A stretch of DNA of 64,000 nt from Sycon ciliatum (Eukaryota; Porifera; Calcarea; Leucosolenida; Sycettidae). The DNA is taken from NCBI RefSeq assembly GCF_964019385.1, contig NC_088645.1:44419529-44483528 (forward strand), in the 5' to 3' direction. Under the pieces are notes generated by a model. It saw only the letters and a list, made by a program, of their open reading frames with translations, did no database searches and was not told where the DNA came from. Shown here one piece after another: positions 41,761 to 53,700 of the stretch (the stretch's first letter is position 1; every line of letters begins with the position of its first letter). The position numbers and the translations under genes were made by a program.

Positions 41761-42149
41761 CCAAACTTCAAAAAAAATTCCGTTTCAGTCTCAAGCAGAC
41801 AACCTGGGTTCTTCACTACGGCCTAAAGTATGCATACCTGACCTGGATTCCGCTTGTTGTCATCTTCAGAGTTAGGGTAGAAGCTCAGGAGAAGCCAATT
41901 CCTCCGCTCTCGTCGGCGATACTGCGCACCATCTGGGGGTGCACAGTTCACGGAAAGGAGCGCCTTTTTCAAATTTTTGAAGATGACGACGACACCGACA
42001 GGATGCTCTTTGAAATGTAGAATTGCATTTTCGTTTGGTAGTTGCATAGTAGTTGCGTTTCGCGCTGTTTGAGTGCCTCCTGCCCACCGCCCACAGTATG
42101 GTAGACACCTTTTGACATGATGGAGGAAGAGGCCGTGGAGCTTCTTAGG

Positions 42150-42910
42150 CCTCGTCCTGGGAATGGCGTTGTATCGCGGGAATTTTGCTTGTGCCATTGC
42201 GTTCAATGCATCGCAGGAAAAGCAAACCCGATTTACTTTGCAGAGTTGGGAAACTTTGTTTGAAGCTGCTAAATGCAGGCAGGACGAGCTATACCTTCTT
42301 GTGCGATAGCCACTGCACCGAGGAGAGCGTCCGCGGATGGTACCACCGCAAGTGCTACAGTACATACACTAACAAAACGTTGCTGTGTCGGCTGCCACTT
42401 GGACGTGGCCATGACTTTTCAAGCCATTCTGAATTGGAGGAGATACATGGATGTGATGATGGGACACCATGTACCAGCAAAGCGTAGAACAAGGAGAGAT
42501 GTACAATGATTGAATCCACATCTGCAGACTTGTGCCTCATGACATGTGCATCTAGCAGAGTTGGAGAACAACGCAAGAATGTTGGCTTTCGCTCCAGAAT
42601 GGCCCAGATTGCGTTGCAGCGGAAATCCACTGTCAACTCCGGAGCATGCTACAGTGCCTTCACCCACCCGGCCACTATGCACCGGCAACGAAGTGGCAAA
42701 GGGAGTGACCAGCTGTCGGCCTACGAAACATTTGACAGCCTGGTGCTGTATATACAGTCCGAGTTGAAGTCTGCAAAGGCCTTGCCCATGAAGCTTCTCA
42801 CGGATAAGTACAATACCTGCAAACGGCACCAGCTTGGCCGACCATCACACTCCGCCTTAGTATCCAACTTTCATGCTGAAAAAGAAGATAATGAGCTACT
42901 TGGGGACCAG
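42150..42910 (+). pseudogene. Degraded Cys/His-rich protein gene fragment
   Basis: Pieces in different plus frames resemble the N-terminal modules of large uncharacterised invertebrate proteins often tied to transposons: SWETLFEAAKCRQDELYLL, then HCTEESVRGWYHRKCYSTYT, ELENNARMLAFA, and ACYSAFTHPATMHRQ with AYETFDSLVLYIQSELKSAK. Two modules of the HRxCYxxxT type are seen. Frame changes between them show it is degraded. A clean donor (CAG followed by GTGAGT at 42911) closes the last piece, so it was once an exon. Family recognition is from memory of the pattern and no function is known. Confidence 0.35.
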
Positions 42911-43249
42911 GTGAGTTCTTGGCATTGTTGAATGTGTAGAAATAATTTGATCATGTTTTATTGTTTGGTCATGACCAAGGAAATCTAAATAACACATACG
43001 CTCAACTACAAGATCACATGATCGCATGTACACACCAGATCATGAGTCCTGACTCAACTCATGCACAGCAACTAAAAGCCGCTAAGTTCATTTCACACGC
43101 GCGCTCGGGAAACGGCACATACCGCATGCATAACATAACACGATGCGCTACTATCATGAATGTCTGGGTGGCCAAGGAATGCCACAATGTGTATGTAGAC
43201 GTGAACACTACAGTGCCTGACATCTACAACATAGGAATGTATTAAATGG

Positions 43250-43700
43250 AATGCAAGTGTTCATGCTCATGTAATGTGGTAGTCTTTGGTTGAATTACGT
43301 TCGTGGCTGTTACACGTATTATTACGATCAGCTTGGCTCTCGCGCTACTTCACACGGTACACATGTAGGTCAGAATAAATCAGGGCTTGTTGTCCGAGTC
43401 AGAGTGATGTCCAAAGCTGACGTCAGTATTCTAGGCTGACTTTATGCAAGAAGAGACAGAATTTTAAACTGGTTGTTTTTTAAACACAATTGTATAGCCC
43501 GTGATAACGCGGACATGCGAACTTGACTTGTTTAAGGATCGAATTTCATTGGCCTGTTTCATTTGCGTTTTGTGTTTGAACTGTGTGTTTCCTTCAGCAA
43601 TTGACATGATGTATGGTAAGTGGCATGGGTATACAGGTGCACTCTTCACGGAGCAACCACTTGTCTCTGTCGTCTGCAAACGGTCCGATGGCCGGTAATA
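43250..43700. other. No gene recognised
   Basis: AT-rich, with no repeat seen elsewhere in the window and no convincing frame. Confidence 0.4.
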
Positions 43701-43710
43701 TACCCAGTCA

Positions 43711-44172
43711 TTGCCGAATAGTCATACTAGTAACGCACCTGGCCCGACTCCAACCATCCCAGTCCAGCCGGTCGCCGCAGATATCCTGCCCGCATCCACG
43801 TCCACTGCGCACCCCAGTGTCCGGCAAGAGAACGGGTCCAATGCCAGGAGTTACGATGGGCCCACTGCCAGGAATTACGATAGGCTCACTGCCAGGAGTT
43901 ACGATAGTTCCGCTGCGATATCCGCTGGGCTTGTCCCCGCCAATGTCGTGTTGCCCACTCATTTCGGCTTCAAAGGATCCGCTACTCCGCCGCGTCAGGT
44001 GAACACCAGTGGATCAGTTTCATCTCTGGGTACTACATCAGCCTCCAGTACAGATGTGTCGGCTAGTACGGCTTTGACTACAACCTCGGGTGCGAGGCAA
44101 CCAGTGGTGGCTGCGGTGTCTTCTACAGCGCCATCTCAACCACGGTCGCAGCAGATTCTTGCTGATCTCTAG
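43711..44172 (+). CDS. Hypothetical Ser/Thr/Pro/Ala-rich ORF
   Basis: An open frame of 153 codons rich in Ser, Thr, Pro and Ala (for example SVSSLGTTSASSTDVSAST) ends at a stop at 44172. The middle contains three imperfect repeats of about 24 bp (GCCAGGAGTTACGATAG-like), which appear as RSYD, RNYD, RSYD. The composition could be a disordered C-terminal exon or chance. No domain is recognised and no splice junction is certain. Confidence 0.25.
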   Translation: MPNSHTSNAPGPTPTIPVQPVAADILPASTSTAHPSVRQENGSNARSYDGPTARNYDRLTARSYDSSAAISAGLVPANVVLPTHFGFKGSATPPRQVNTSGSVSSLGTTSASSTDVSASTALTTTSGARQPVVAAVSSTAPSQPRSQQILADL

Positions 44173-44174
44173 CA

Positions 44175-44365
44175 TGCGATGTGGTGTGTGAGTGTGTGCG
44201 CGCGCGGACGCGCACACACAATGCCATGTGTTGTGCGGTGTGTGTGTGTGCGTGCGTGTGGGGTCTGTGTATGTGTGTGTGCGAGCGCGCGCGCACAATG
44301 CCATGTGTTGTGCGGTGTGTGTACGTGTGTGTGTGTGCGCGCGCGCATGCACACAATGCCATGAT
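44175..44365. repeat. GT/GC-rich tandem repeat
   Basis: Units of roughly 70 bp built around CACAATGCCATGTGTTGTGC with alternating GT and GC tracts, of potential Z-DNA type. All frames through it are low complexity. Confidence 0.8.
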
Positions 44366-44369
44366 GAGG

Positions 44370-45090
44370 GTGAAGGCAGTTTCGACAGTGGATTGGACTG
44401 AAAGTCCGACAGTGAATCGGACAGTGAGTCTGAAAGCTAAGGCTGGTGGACCGCACTATTGAAGTTTTTGAATTGATTTGAATTTGAATTGTACTTTTCA
44501 ACTCTGCAGCAAATGACAAATACATTACTGCCCTATTATTTACAACATCTTCCATATCGCTCGTTTGCTAAGATCAGCTTATGATCGCTATCGCTCTGCC
44601 GTTTTTCGGTGTCCTTTGCTTCGCTCGTGCTAGCTCTCTTCCTCTGGTGTTGTCGAGATAGTGTCCCAATAAATGAAATCCTCTCATACGAAAGATCCAT
44701 GTTTGGGGGAGATTTTGGTCAAATTTTACAACAAATCAATTTGTGCCATCTCTAATCACCATCAATAGGAAATGAACGCTCGGCAAAGGGCAACCATGAT
44801 CTACAAATCATCCAAACACAAGAACAAATTCACATCGACTGCACTAATTTTCAAAAAAGTATCGTATCACATGCTGCCAATTTCAATCAAGGAGTCGTAA
44901 AATAACGTAAAATAAAGACTTCCGGAACGAAACCTAAAATTGGTTCTCCCCAGCTTATGCCCTAGTTCATTACATGACAACAAGCCGTTTCGACATCCCT
45001 AGGACATGGTCTTTCCACCTATGCAAAGCTCAGGTTGTCTGCTTGAGACTGAAACGGGACTTGCAAAACAATGTCTTTTAGATTTGGGCC
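44370..45090. other. No gene recognised
   Basis: Short anonymous sequence. No element or frame could be supported. Confidence 0.4.
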
Positions 45091-45095
45091 GCAGG

Positions 45096-45192
45096 ACTAG
45101 AATGCATGCAGGGCGCTAGTGCAGTAATGTCTGGCGCAGGGCATGCAGGGCGATGGTGCAGTAACATCTGGTGCTAGCCAGGGTCCACAAAC
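45096..45192. repeat. Repeat family B fragment
   Basis: GAATGCATGCAGGGCGCTAG followed by AACATCTGGTGCTAGCCAGG-type end. Confidence 0.55.
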
Positions 45193-45199
45193 ACAGTGT

Positions 45200-45475
45200 A
45201 ACGTAGCGCTAACCGACAGCCTTCCAACTTGGAAGGTTCAAGGTTATGGAAAGACCAAAGAGGGGATAACCTTGAACCTTCCAAGTTGGAAGGCTGTCGG
45301 TTAGCGCTACGGAGATGTGTTGAAGTTAGGTGTCAGGACGTCGAATGTCTCAGTACTCTGTCAGTTTTGTGCCTAGTTATTGCACTTTCTGACTGTATAT
45401 AGTATCATGTTACAGTGATGGAGAGTTACTCCTAAGTCGTATCCATATGTCCTTTTTCTCTTTTACATTATTATT
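45200..45475. repeat. Foldback repeat family A copy
   Basis: A perfect local hairpin made of GCGCTAACCGACAGCCTTCC and its complement (arms about 45206-45262 and 45270-45312) continues into the standard family A arm (TGTCAGGACGTCGAATGTCT to TCCATATGTCC). Confidence 0.75.
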
Positions 45476-45589
45476 ATTATTATTATTATATTTCCCATAT
45501 AGACCTCGTCTTGGTCAATATCCTATACATATACACGAGGTCCCTTGTTATAATATATTTATACCTCTCTATGCGCAAGCTCAAGAGCA

Positions 45590-45765
45590 AAAAGGAGTGA
45601 ATATAGCTTAATTTCCCTAAAAAGGAGTGAATACAGCTTTACATAAAGAAAGCTATATTCACTCCTTTTTAGAGAAAGAAAGCTATTATTCACTTCTTTT
45701 TAGAGAAAGAAAGCTATTATTCACTTCTTTTTAGAGAAAGAAAGCTATGTTCACTCCCAGAAAGC
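45590..45765. repeat. Tandem repeat of about 31 bp
   Basis: AGAGAAAGAAAGCTATTATT-CACTTCTTTTT units repeated three to four times, with an inverted half copy (AAAAAGGAGTGAATA) on the left. Confidence 0.8.
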
Positions 45766-46059
45766 TCCTCATTATTTTTTATGGTGTTCCTCAGTTGTGT
45801 ACATACCTCCTTAGTGGTGTATTTACCTCCTTAGTGGTGTATATTGAACAGTGTATATGGAAATTTATAAACTTCATGGGAGATCTGGTATATGCGCGTG
45901 TGTGTATATGGAGTTAGGTGTGGGGATGTATAGCAGTATTATGTATTAACCTCCCTGATGTATAAGGAGATTTTCTGGAAATAAGGAGGGAGACGAGGAG
46001 GAAATGCAATTAGACTGGACGTTAGTTGCCGAATAGGTGATAGGATGCGTTAGCAAAAA

Positions 46060-46200
46060 AAATTACTTTGGAAGAGAGATCCCATCGTCTCCAAAATAGA
46101 TGTGAACGGGCGAGTCAGTGCTGGTCAAAGGAAACGTCGGAAGAGAGATGCCGTCGTCTCCAAAATAAGCGTGAGCGGGCGAGTCAGCTGCCACGAGGAG
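46060..46200 (+). pseudogene. Short ET-ExR-RL repeat protein remnant
   Basis: Two consecutive units, EERSHRLQNRCERASQCWSK and ETSEERCRRLQNKRERASQ, match the tandem ETxExRxxRLxxxRERxS motif seen in proteins associated with Helitrons and other invertebrate transposons. Only two units remain and no helicase or Rep domain is nearby, so it is a remnant and the association is from motif memory only. Confidence 0.35.
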
Positions 46201-46310
46201 GGGTTTGGCTAGTGCATGGCAGTTGGAGAGTTCGAAATTTTCCCAGTTGATTTATAGATGTATCATATTATTCCAGAGAGCGACAGAGCTCTCGGCCATT
46301 GAAGAAAATG

Positions 46311-46504
46311 TTGAGTCACCTCCACCATTACACTGCGCTCTTTAGGCGACTAGACCCTCCTGCACACAACCATCACCACTGCGAGGACAGACAGTTGAAT
46401 AAAGTATCAATATCGTATACGGAAGTGTTCTCACAGTGGTGATGGTTGCGTGCAGGAGGGGTTAGTTGGCTAAAGAGCGCAGTGTAATGGTGGAGGTGAC
46501 TCAA
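46311..46504. repeat. Foldback element, 71-bp arms
   Basis: Arms 46311-46381 and 46434-46504 are reverse complements with a few mismatches (TTGAGTCACCTCCACCATTA at the outer end) around a 52-bp spacer. No coding capacity. Confidence 0.8.
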
Positions 46505-46509
46505 TATTT

Positions 46510-47000
46510 TTAGATTGATAACTTTATTCAAGATCACTTGCTGGTGCTAGCGAACATGTATCCAACTATTGTGGTGGTCTACGCCTACTGTAACCTCGTT
46601 GCTACTGGCCCTTGAAAGTGGCCTTCGTCATGGCCGCCATTGGACAGGCTGAACCGATCGATTTGTTCGAGGAACTAAGCAAGTCACCAGTTGAAAGTTG
46701 GATCGCCAAACATTACTAGGTAACTTGGATTGGTGTGCGAATTTAGTTGGTTTGCCTGCACTGTGTTGTTCTGGAAAGGTGTGACCCCTCCTTCTTGTAC
46801 TTTGTTAGAAGGTGCTTCAGTTCCTGTTCTTGTCGATCTTTTTTATTTTGGTAAAATCAAAAGAACGCAGGCCGGGTGTCTGGTCCAAACTGTCATAGTG
46901 GGTGAATGAGGTCCATCTAGTGATAAAAGGAGCCAACTTTGAGCGAAATCAGATTCTCAAACTCAACCGAGTAAGGGAGTACAGGCATGATAAGATAAAG
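46510..47000. other. No gene recognised
   Basis: No domain or repeat could be supported. Confidence 0.4.
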
Positions 47001-47011
47001 AAGGAACATAC

Positions 47012-47359
47012 CAGCACAAACGACCCGATGATGCGTTATTCCATTACGAAATCTATGCTGTTCTCCACCCCGGTAGAATACACCGAGGTACTCTTGGCCT
47101 TGATCAAGATTCCAACTGAAAACCCCTATATCCAAATTGGACCTGGGCGAAATAACATCATCACGCCAATTTTCAATCAGTTGGTATAAGCAATGACCGG
47201 TAATTAATTCCCCATTAAAGTGGCGCATTGTGGGCAAGTCCATTCCTGATGACTGACAGATCTCGCGGGCTTCCATGCTATTCACACGTTCTCCATATCC
47301 TTCTTGATAGCGAAGGGTTAGATTTTTGCAGTAAGCGTGATTAGAAAAGCTTGTAGCAT
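47012..47359 (-). CDS. C-type-lectin-like domain exon
   Basis: A 348-nt exon between acceptor TTTTGCTGCAG above 47359 and donor GTATGT below 47012, phase 1 at both ends. The 116 residues begin with a cysteine region (NHAYCKN) and contain SMEAREICQSSGMDLPT, the typical first-helix cysteine pattern of the C-type lectin fold. They end near RVVCAG, in the place of the final cysteine. The WND and EPN calcium-binding motifs are absent, so if it is a lectin fold it is probably not a classical sugar binder. The match is weaker than the exon at 5557. Confidence 0.5.
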
Positions 47360-49480
47360 CTGCAGCAAAATTGATAATGAGCCGCATTATCACCATGTGT
47401 CAGCGGATTGAACCGAAAAAATGACAGACCCCCTATTAGGGTACATTTCCATGCCTTACCCATACTCAAGGGTACTATAAGTTGATCACTCAATCAGATC
47501 AGGGAGCAATACCCTACAGTCATTTCAAAAAGTTGAACAATCCCGGCGATCCCCGGGGAGTTTGCCGTCGTATGTCACGTCTGGAATATCTCATTGTGAA
47601 CTCAGAGAAATATTCCGCGCAAAAGCATTGGAAAATGACAACTCTCATAATTATGCAGCTACATGTAGGTGTCTGGTTTACGAAGAAAAACTTAGTTCTT
47701 GCTCCTATCGATATGGAGTTATAGAGGACAAGTCAAAATCAAGGTAATTGTTGCGTCAGGCGAAATAGCACGTCATAGTACATTTGAGATCAGCGGGAAG
47801 AAGATGACGACGTCCACTAATTTTGTATCTGCTGTGTGTGTGACTCTGTGTGTCAGCTATGATATCATCTTCTGTGGTTCCATGCCTAGCATGTACGTCT
47901 GAACCATCCTGCAAAGTTTGAGTGACGTAGGTTGAGCGATCGCTCCGCGAAACATACTTTTTGAAATTCTCTTCATAGTATATCTTCCACCATTGAAATT
48001 TCGAATTTCTTCAAAAATAGTGCTGAGAGGGGTGGCTTGCAACCTCGATATGGCTTGTTCCAGGCATGCTTTGGAGCCATCTTCTGTTGAAGTAGTGGCG
48101 GGGATCTACCCTGCAACTGCTTCAACAAAAAATGATTTGATGTGCGAAAGGGTGAGACCGCGAATCTCGGTTGAATTTTGAGTATTTCAAGTCTTTTCAC
48201 GACGAAGATGGAGTTCTTTTTGGAGATGGACATCGCGGCAAAGGACATGGTGTCCGACTTCTGGCGTCTGGTGAAGCCAGGGATCATTTGTCCAGTCAGA
48301 TCGGCAGCCTAACCGTCGGTAAGCTTGTGTTTGGATCCCGTTCTGCTCGATGTGGTAGATCACAAACAATTTGATATCGCACAAATTGATCTCAGCACTG
48401 TGCATACGTTATTTTATATTCAGAAAATCCCAAAGTGTCTCTTTGTGGCCGTCCTATGCCACGAGAAACTCCAATCAGGCTCCTATGTCCTCTGCCTTCA
48501 TGATTGAATGTCCACTTTGTTTGAACAACGAACACAACAATCGAGGACGGCTTTGCAATGAAAAATACAGCTACACTGGAGCTGAAAAAATGAAGAAAAA
48601 AACGTGCTCAGGATGAGACTCGAGTACATGCATACTCTCCCAGAAGGTTAAACGCATTTTTTTGTGAAAAATGCGTGTCGCCGAGTGACCAGTAATTTCG
48701 CCTGACGAAGCGCGGTGTTTAGAAGAGTCTCTCTTTGCACTTGTTACTATAATAGAGTGGCATATTTGAACTACAATTCTAAGAGTGCCAGTTTGAAAAT
48801 ACGTTATAAATTAAAAAAAATCTTCATTGTTTTGGTGATCAAGCTGGTACAAGACAAAGAAGATGGCTGCACCAAACGACTTGTTGTTGTTGTTGGAGGT
48901 CGCGCTTCCTGCCGAACTGACTGACACTTGACTGGCTCACGCCATGTGAACACACCCAAAACACTGCAATGGTGTGAGTAAATATGGAAGTCCTCGCGCT
49001 GAAGCTTTTTGAGATTTATTCTAGTATTTCAAGATCGCCAACTATTAGTAAATTTGAATTTAGCAGTCAAAGCCGTCTTCTATCAGCGTTCACAAGCGTC
49101 TGCTTTTCTCAAAATGTTGTCGAAGTCACACGGATAGCTTTGCCAAGTCATGGCCTTGGGAATGAGTCCATGTCGATGTCGTTTTCGTCACACGGTGAGT
49201 ATACTGCATCGCAGCTATTTTGGTCACAAAACGAATTGGGACCCATGCCGCTCGTCAACATTTACAACACTTTCGTTTCGACATGTCCTCTCTGACTCCA
49301 TTATCGATACAAGGAAGAACTCGTTTGTTGTAAACCAGACGTACATGATTGTATCAACGTGAGTGAGTTGTCATTTTTCCTGCTTTCGAGCGGAATATTT
49401 CTTCGAGTTCACAGTGAGTTTTTCCAGGCAACGTTCGAGTGCTCATACGGTAAGACGCCAAACTCCGTGGGCGATCGCCA
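47360..49480. other. No gene recognised
   Basis: Short frames on both strands lack domains. A Cys-containing plus frame at 47562-47745 ends at a possible donor, but nothing supports it as an exon. Confidence 0.35.
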
Positions 49481-49499
49481 GGATTGCAAATCTTTTTGA

Positions 49500-49640
49500 A
49501 ACGGACTGTAGGTGTCAGGTCGCCGAATGTCTCAGTACTCCTTGTCAGTTTTGTGCCATTTTATCGCACTTGCTGGCTGTATAAGGTCTGGTTACGTTGG
49601 TGGACAGTTTGTCATAACTCATAGCCAGCAATGGCATGTC
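49500..49640. repeat. Diverged family A / PLE-end repeat
   Basis: GTCTCAGTACTCCTTGTCAG, then TTTTGTGCCATTTTATCGCA and TGGACAGTTTGTCATAACTC, intermediate between family A arms and the sequence at 7020-7080 that leads into PLE coding DNA. Confidence 0.55.
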
Positions 49641-50309
49641 ATCACGTACATTCAAAATCAACATAATTTTGCGAATCGACCTTTTTTTCAGCATCACTTT
49701 TCAACGAGGACGAAGCAAAGTCGGCCGAACGAAGCCTAGAGGAAGAAAATCACCCTCTCCACTTCACCATCACGATACTGACATAGATACGAGACGAAAC
49801 AACTAAAAAATCCACAAGAAAACTGATCGGCCATCATCGCGCTGACTTTGGTCTGACTTTGGGCTGAGAATTTTCTATCACGATCAAAAATGTACGAGGA
49901 GCACTCAAAACTAAGCTACAGACGTACCTTTATCGCTCTCTACTACTTTTTCAAGGCACCAAAGTCGACTCTCCACTTTCAAACCATGAACCAGACATAC
50001 CAGTTGTCCTTTTCAGCTGCTCCACGAGCACAGGTAATGTTCACCAAGGGGCGCAGAGCAGCCTCCATTCCGGCCAAAAACCTAAAATACGAGTAAACCT
50101 GCATGCCTGAGTACATGAGAACGCGCAGTAAACAGTCCAAGCCAGCGTTTCTGATCTAAACAGCAACTAACAAACTTTGAGTTTGACTGGCTACAATTCC
50201 TACATCACAGCTAGCATCAACCAAGGACTGTTTTTTTTCTCAGATTGTTTGGCTGACGACTACTATCTGTCACTGTTCCTCGTGCAGCAGTCTTGGCCCA
50301 GGCCAGGCT

Positions 50310-50640
50310 CAACCAATCACAAGAATAATCTCCATAGTAGCCCATGGCCCATGCAACAAGTATGGTTGATATGATGTAGTCACGACTCATGTGCTAGGCT
50401 CAACCAATCACAAGAAAATCTCCATAGTAGCCCATGGTCCATGCAACACTATGGTTGACATGATCATGTGCAAGCCCCAACCAATCACAAGACTGTCTCT
50501 ATAGTAGCCCAAAAAGTGTGGGAAAAATGAACTAATTCCTAGAAATGGCTAGAGAGATGTCACAAGACAGTCTCTATGGCAGCCCAAAAAGTGTGGGAAA
50601 ATGAACTGCATCCATCAACAGATTCCTATAAATGGCTAGA
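50310..50640 (+). promoter_or_regulatory. Tandem CCAAT-bearing repeats upstream of the transposase-like gene
   Basis: Four degenerate units of about 75-90 bp with the phrase CCAATCACAAGA and TCTCYATAGTAGCCCA. Three have intact CCAAT boxes (near 50313, 50404 and 50479) and the last two add AAAAAGTGTGGGAAAA. The start codon of the next gene is at 50701. Repeated CCAAT boxes 200-400 bp upstream of a gene fit NF-Y-type promoters, but no TATA box or start site is evident. Promoter function is inference. Confidence 0.4.
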
Positions 50641-50700
50641 GCAGGGGCACTTCCACTTTCCAGTCACAGTGCAGAAGTGTGACATGTGCCCTCTGCCAAC

Positions 50701-53700
50701 ATGGCTTCCTCTTCCTCAGTTACTGTTACAACTGACACCCTTGTGTCAGCACAGTCAGCCCAGACTGAGGGGAGCCAGAGCCAGAGCCAGACCAAGACAG
50801 GACAAGGTATTGTTGTGGAGGTTCCACTGAGTATTCTATGTTCCCAGCACAAGGACTGGAACGATTTTTTCAGTAAAACAGAGGCCGGAGGAAAGATTAC
50901 CATCAAGGATGGCAGGCAACGGGAGCTCTTTGAGAAAGTGCAGAAGGCACGTTACTGCTTCGAGCAGCAGAGAAAAAAGAAGAAGAAAAGTGCTGAAATA
51001 TGTTACAAAGGTAAGCACTGATAATATTGTACCATAGTGAGAATAGTGATGAAAATAAAGAATGGTATCAAAGGAATATTGTGATTATGAATCTCCTCCT
51101 TTCCAGGGCGAACCTATGAGCTGCGGCTTCATGAAGCTGACATCGTCAGCAACGCCAGCGTCAGCGACTTGGCTGCCATGCAGAGGCGTGTGGTGGAGCT
51201 GGAGAGGGATATCGAGAAACAGAACGACAAGGACAAAAATTTGCTTATGAGAGGGAAGCCGTTAGACGCAATCAGCCCTCGTCAGAGGAATAGAAGAATG
51301 TCGAGACTGAGAGATCAAGTGCATTCGGCGCTGTGGTTTACAGAGTCGTTCGGCTTCAGCCTAGAAAGTGTCGTGCTTCGGAACAAAGATGACCAGAGTA
51401 CGACTACATTGCAGCTCACTGAAAAAGGCAAGTCAACGCAGTGCTGCATAATGCATTTCGTTTCCCTTGCACAGAGATGGATGGTGCAATTGTATATTTA
51501 TTCTTTTTTTTCTTTGTGGTATGCGTGTTTACTTCCTCAGAGAACAAATCGTACGATGAGATGACGGACGGCGAACGCGAGTAAATTGAAAAGACCTTGT
51601 TCGTGCTTGACCAGTTTTGCGGCAGTGATGCCCTCTATCATGAGTTAATTCAGGTAAGTTATAAGCTGCTATGCTGAGTTGGAATATAATGTAGCCGTTG
51701 GTCCACAAGTTTTCACGGCAATAATGTAACATGTCCTTCGCATGTCTTTCGCACCCTAAGTGGATTCATGCAAAAGTTTATGATCTTTAGTGCAGTGTGA
51801 GTGACCTACACGACCAATAATAATTTTTCCCATTTGTGTCTTTCCCTCAAACCAGTGAATAATAATAAAAGTGGAATATTTCAACTCGTCTGCTGCAGAT
51901 TGCGCCAGCTAGCTGCAGCAGACGCCAAAACTGCACACCGTAAAGGAGTGCAGTTTTGGCACCTGAATGCCACAATTGGCAAGGATATTGAAAAAGTGCC
52001 AGGACCACATGCTGGAGCACAGAGGAATCTGCTTCACGCCATAACAGCTCAGTTGGGAGACATGGTAGGTGATTTTTGAGGTGGGGCTCATTAATTCACA
52101 GTCAGCTTGTACTACCATTGCAATTAGGTTAGGCGCCATTTTCCCTAAGCTGATATATTTGTTTTCCCGTCCAGGATGATATCCCACCCAAGGTCCGCGT
52201 GAGGGTGAGTTGCGATGGCGCCAGGATGTCCCGGAAGAGCAATTTTGTCATCGTGACGTATTCCCTACTCGACATCGAGCAATATTCGTCCCCGAAGGGT
52301 GAGTTATATGCCTGACGGCCCAAAGTCTTTCAGCACAAATTGTACACACATACTACACTCATGATCCACGTTTCAGTATGCAAAATCTTTCGTGCACTGT
52401 GCAAACCCCGAAGCCAAAATCTTTCGTCCACTGTGCAAACGCCGAAGCCGGGGTTTGCCCAGTGCACGAAAGATTTCGCATACTAAACATACGAGTTGTA
52501 AAATCACACCTGTTTGTTGTTTATCCAGGAAACCATGTGATTGCTGTTGTGAATGGCCCAGAGTCCTATGCAACTCTCGAGACCTCACTGAAGGATGTGT
52601 GGTTTCAAGTAAGCAAGCTTGCTGCTGACAAGAAGGTCGTTGTGAAGGGCAAGGAGGTGACAGTCGAGACTATTTTGGGTGGAGATCTCAAGGTAAAATA
52701 CACTCAGAATTTCCATGTCTGTGTATTTGCACTGTCGTCTCCCGGTAAAGGGGAAAGAGACAATTCTAGTTTACAGTATATTGAGTAAAACCTAGGAATG
52801 AGGCTGACGACGATGACAACAAACACACATAGCATGACACTGTATAGCAGTGGATAAGCATACCTTGCTGCTATGTTCTTGCTTTTTCCGCTGCAGTTCC
52901 TGGGTCTGGTGCTTGGCTTGAGTGCAGCGACAGCGCATCACGCGTGCTGTTGGTGTAAAGTACACAAAGACCACAGGTAAAGTCACAAACGTTTAGTACT
53001 TCTGATCTCAACGGTAATGTGAAGAGAGAGAACCCAATCAAATGTTCGTTTCAACATTTGAAAATGCTACGGCAGATACAGTTTAACGAAAGATTTTGAT
53101 CTTGTTCTTGCCATTTTCTTCCAGGTGGAATGTCGACTTTCCCTCGAACAAATACACGGATCCCCCATTGGCAAGAGCCATGGGGGAACTACAAACCCAA
53201 AACCCCGTCGTACCATCGGCTGCAGAGGCGGGACCGCCGAAACGCGGTAATAAGTTTGGCCAGAAAGCCAAGCCCCTTGTCAACTTGCCATTGGAGCAAG
53301 TTGTTATAGACGAGCTGCACCTCATGTTGAGGATTACCGATGTCCTGACGGACAATTTGCTGCAGCAGACAATGTGGCTCGACAAGCAGGCCAAGTCGAA
53401 GACGCTTGCTGGCCCACACACTGAAATGCTGGTCACCGCCATCAGTGCATGCGGTGTCAGCTTCAGTGTGTGGGAAAAGACTAATGCCGACGGCTCAGGC
53501 AGTGGCCGCCTGGACTTCACCAGTCTGATGGGGCCCGATAAAAAAATACTGCTCCAGAATCTGCCCGAGAAGCTGGAGGGAAGTGGCGCACTGAATGCAG
53601 ACACGGAGAACGACGTTCTGCTCATGTGGACGGTAAGGGTCTTAAACATGGCTCTATGAAAATACAATGCATTCTATTACGTGAGAGGCCTGTGTGTTGG

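Noticed and set aside
44038-44555. Minus-strand Ala/His/Thr-rich frames
   Set aside because: Translations of the GT/GC tandem repeat.
53083-53667. Minus-strand 194-codon frame
   Set aside because: Antisense to exon 8 of the transposase-like gene. It has no motif and no splice support.
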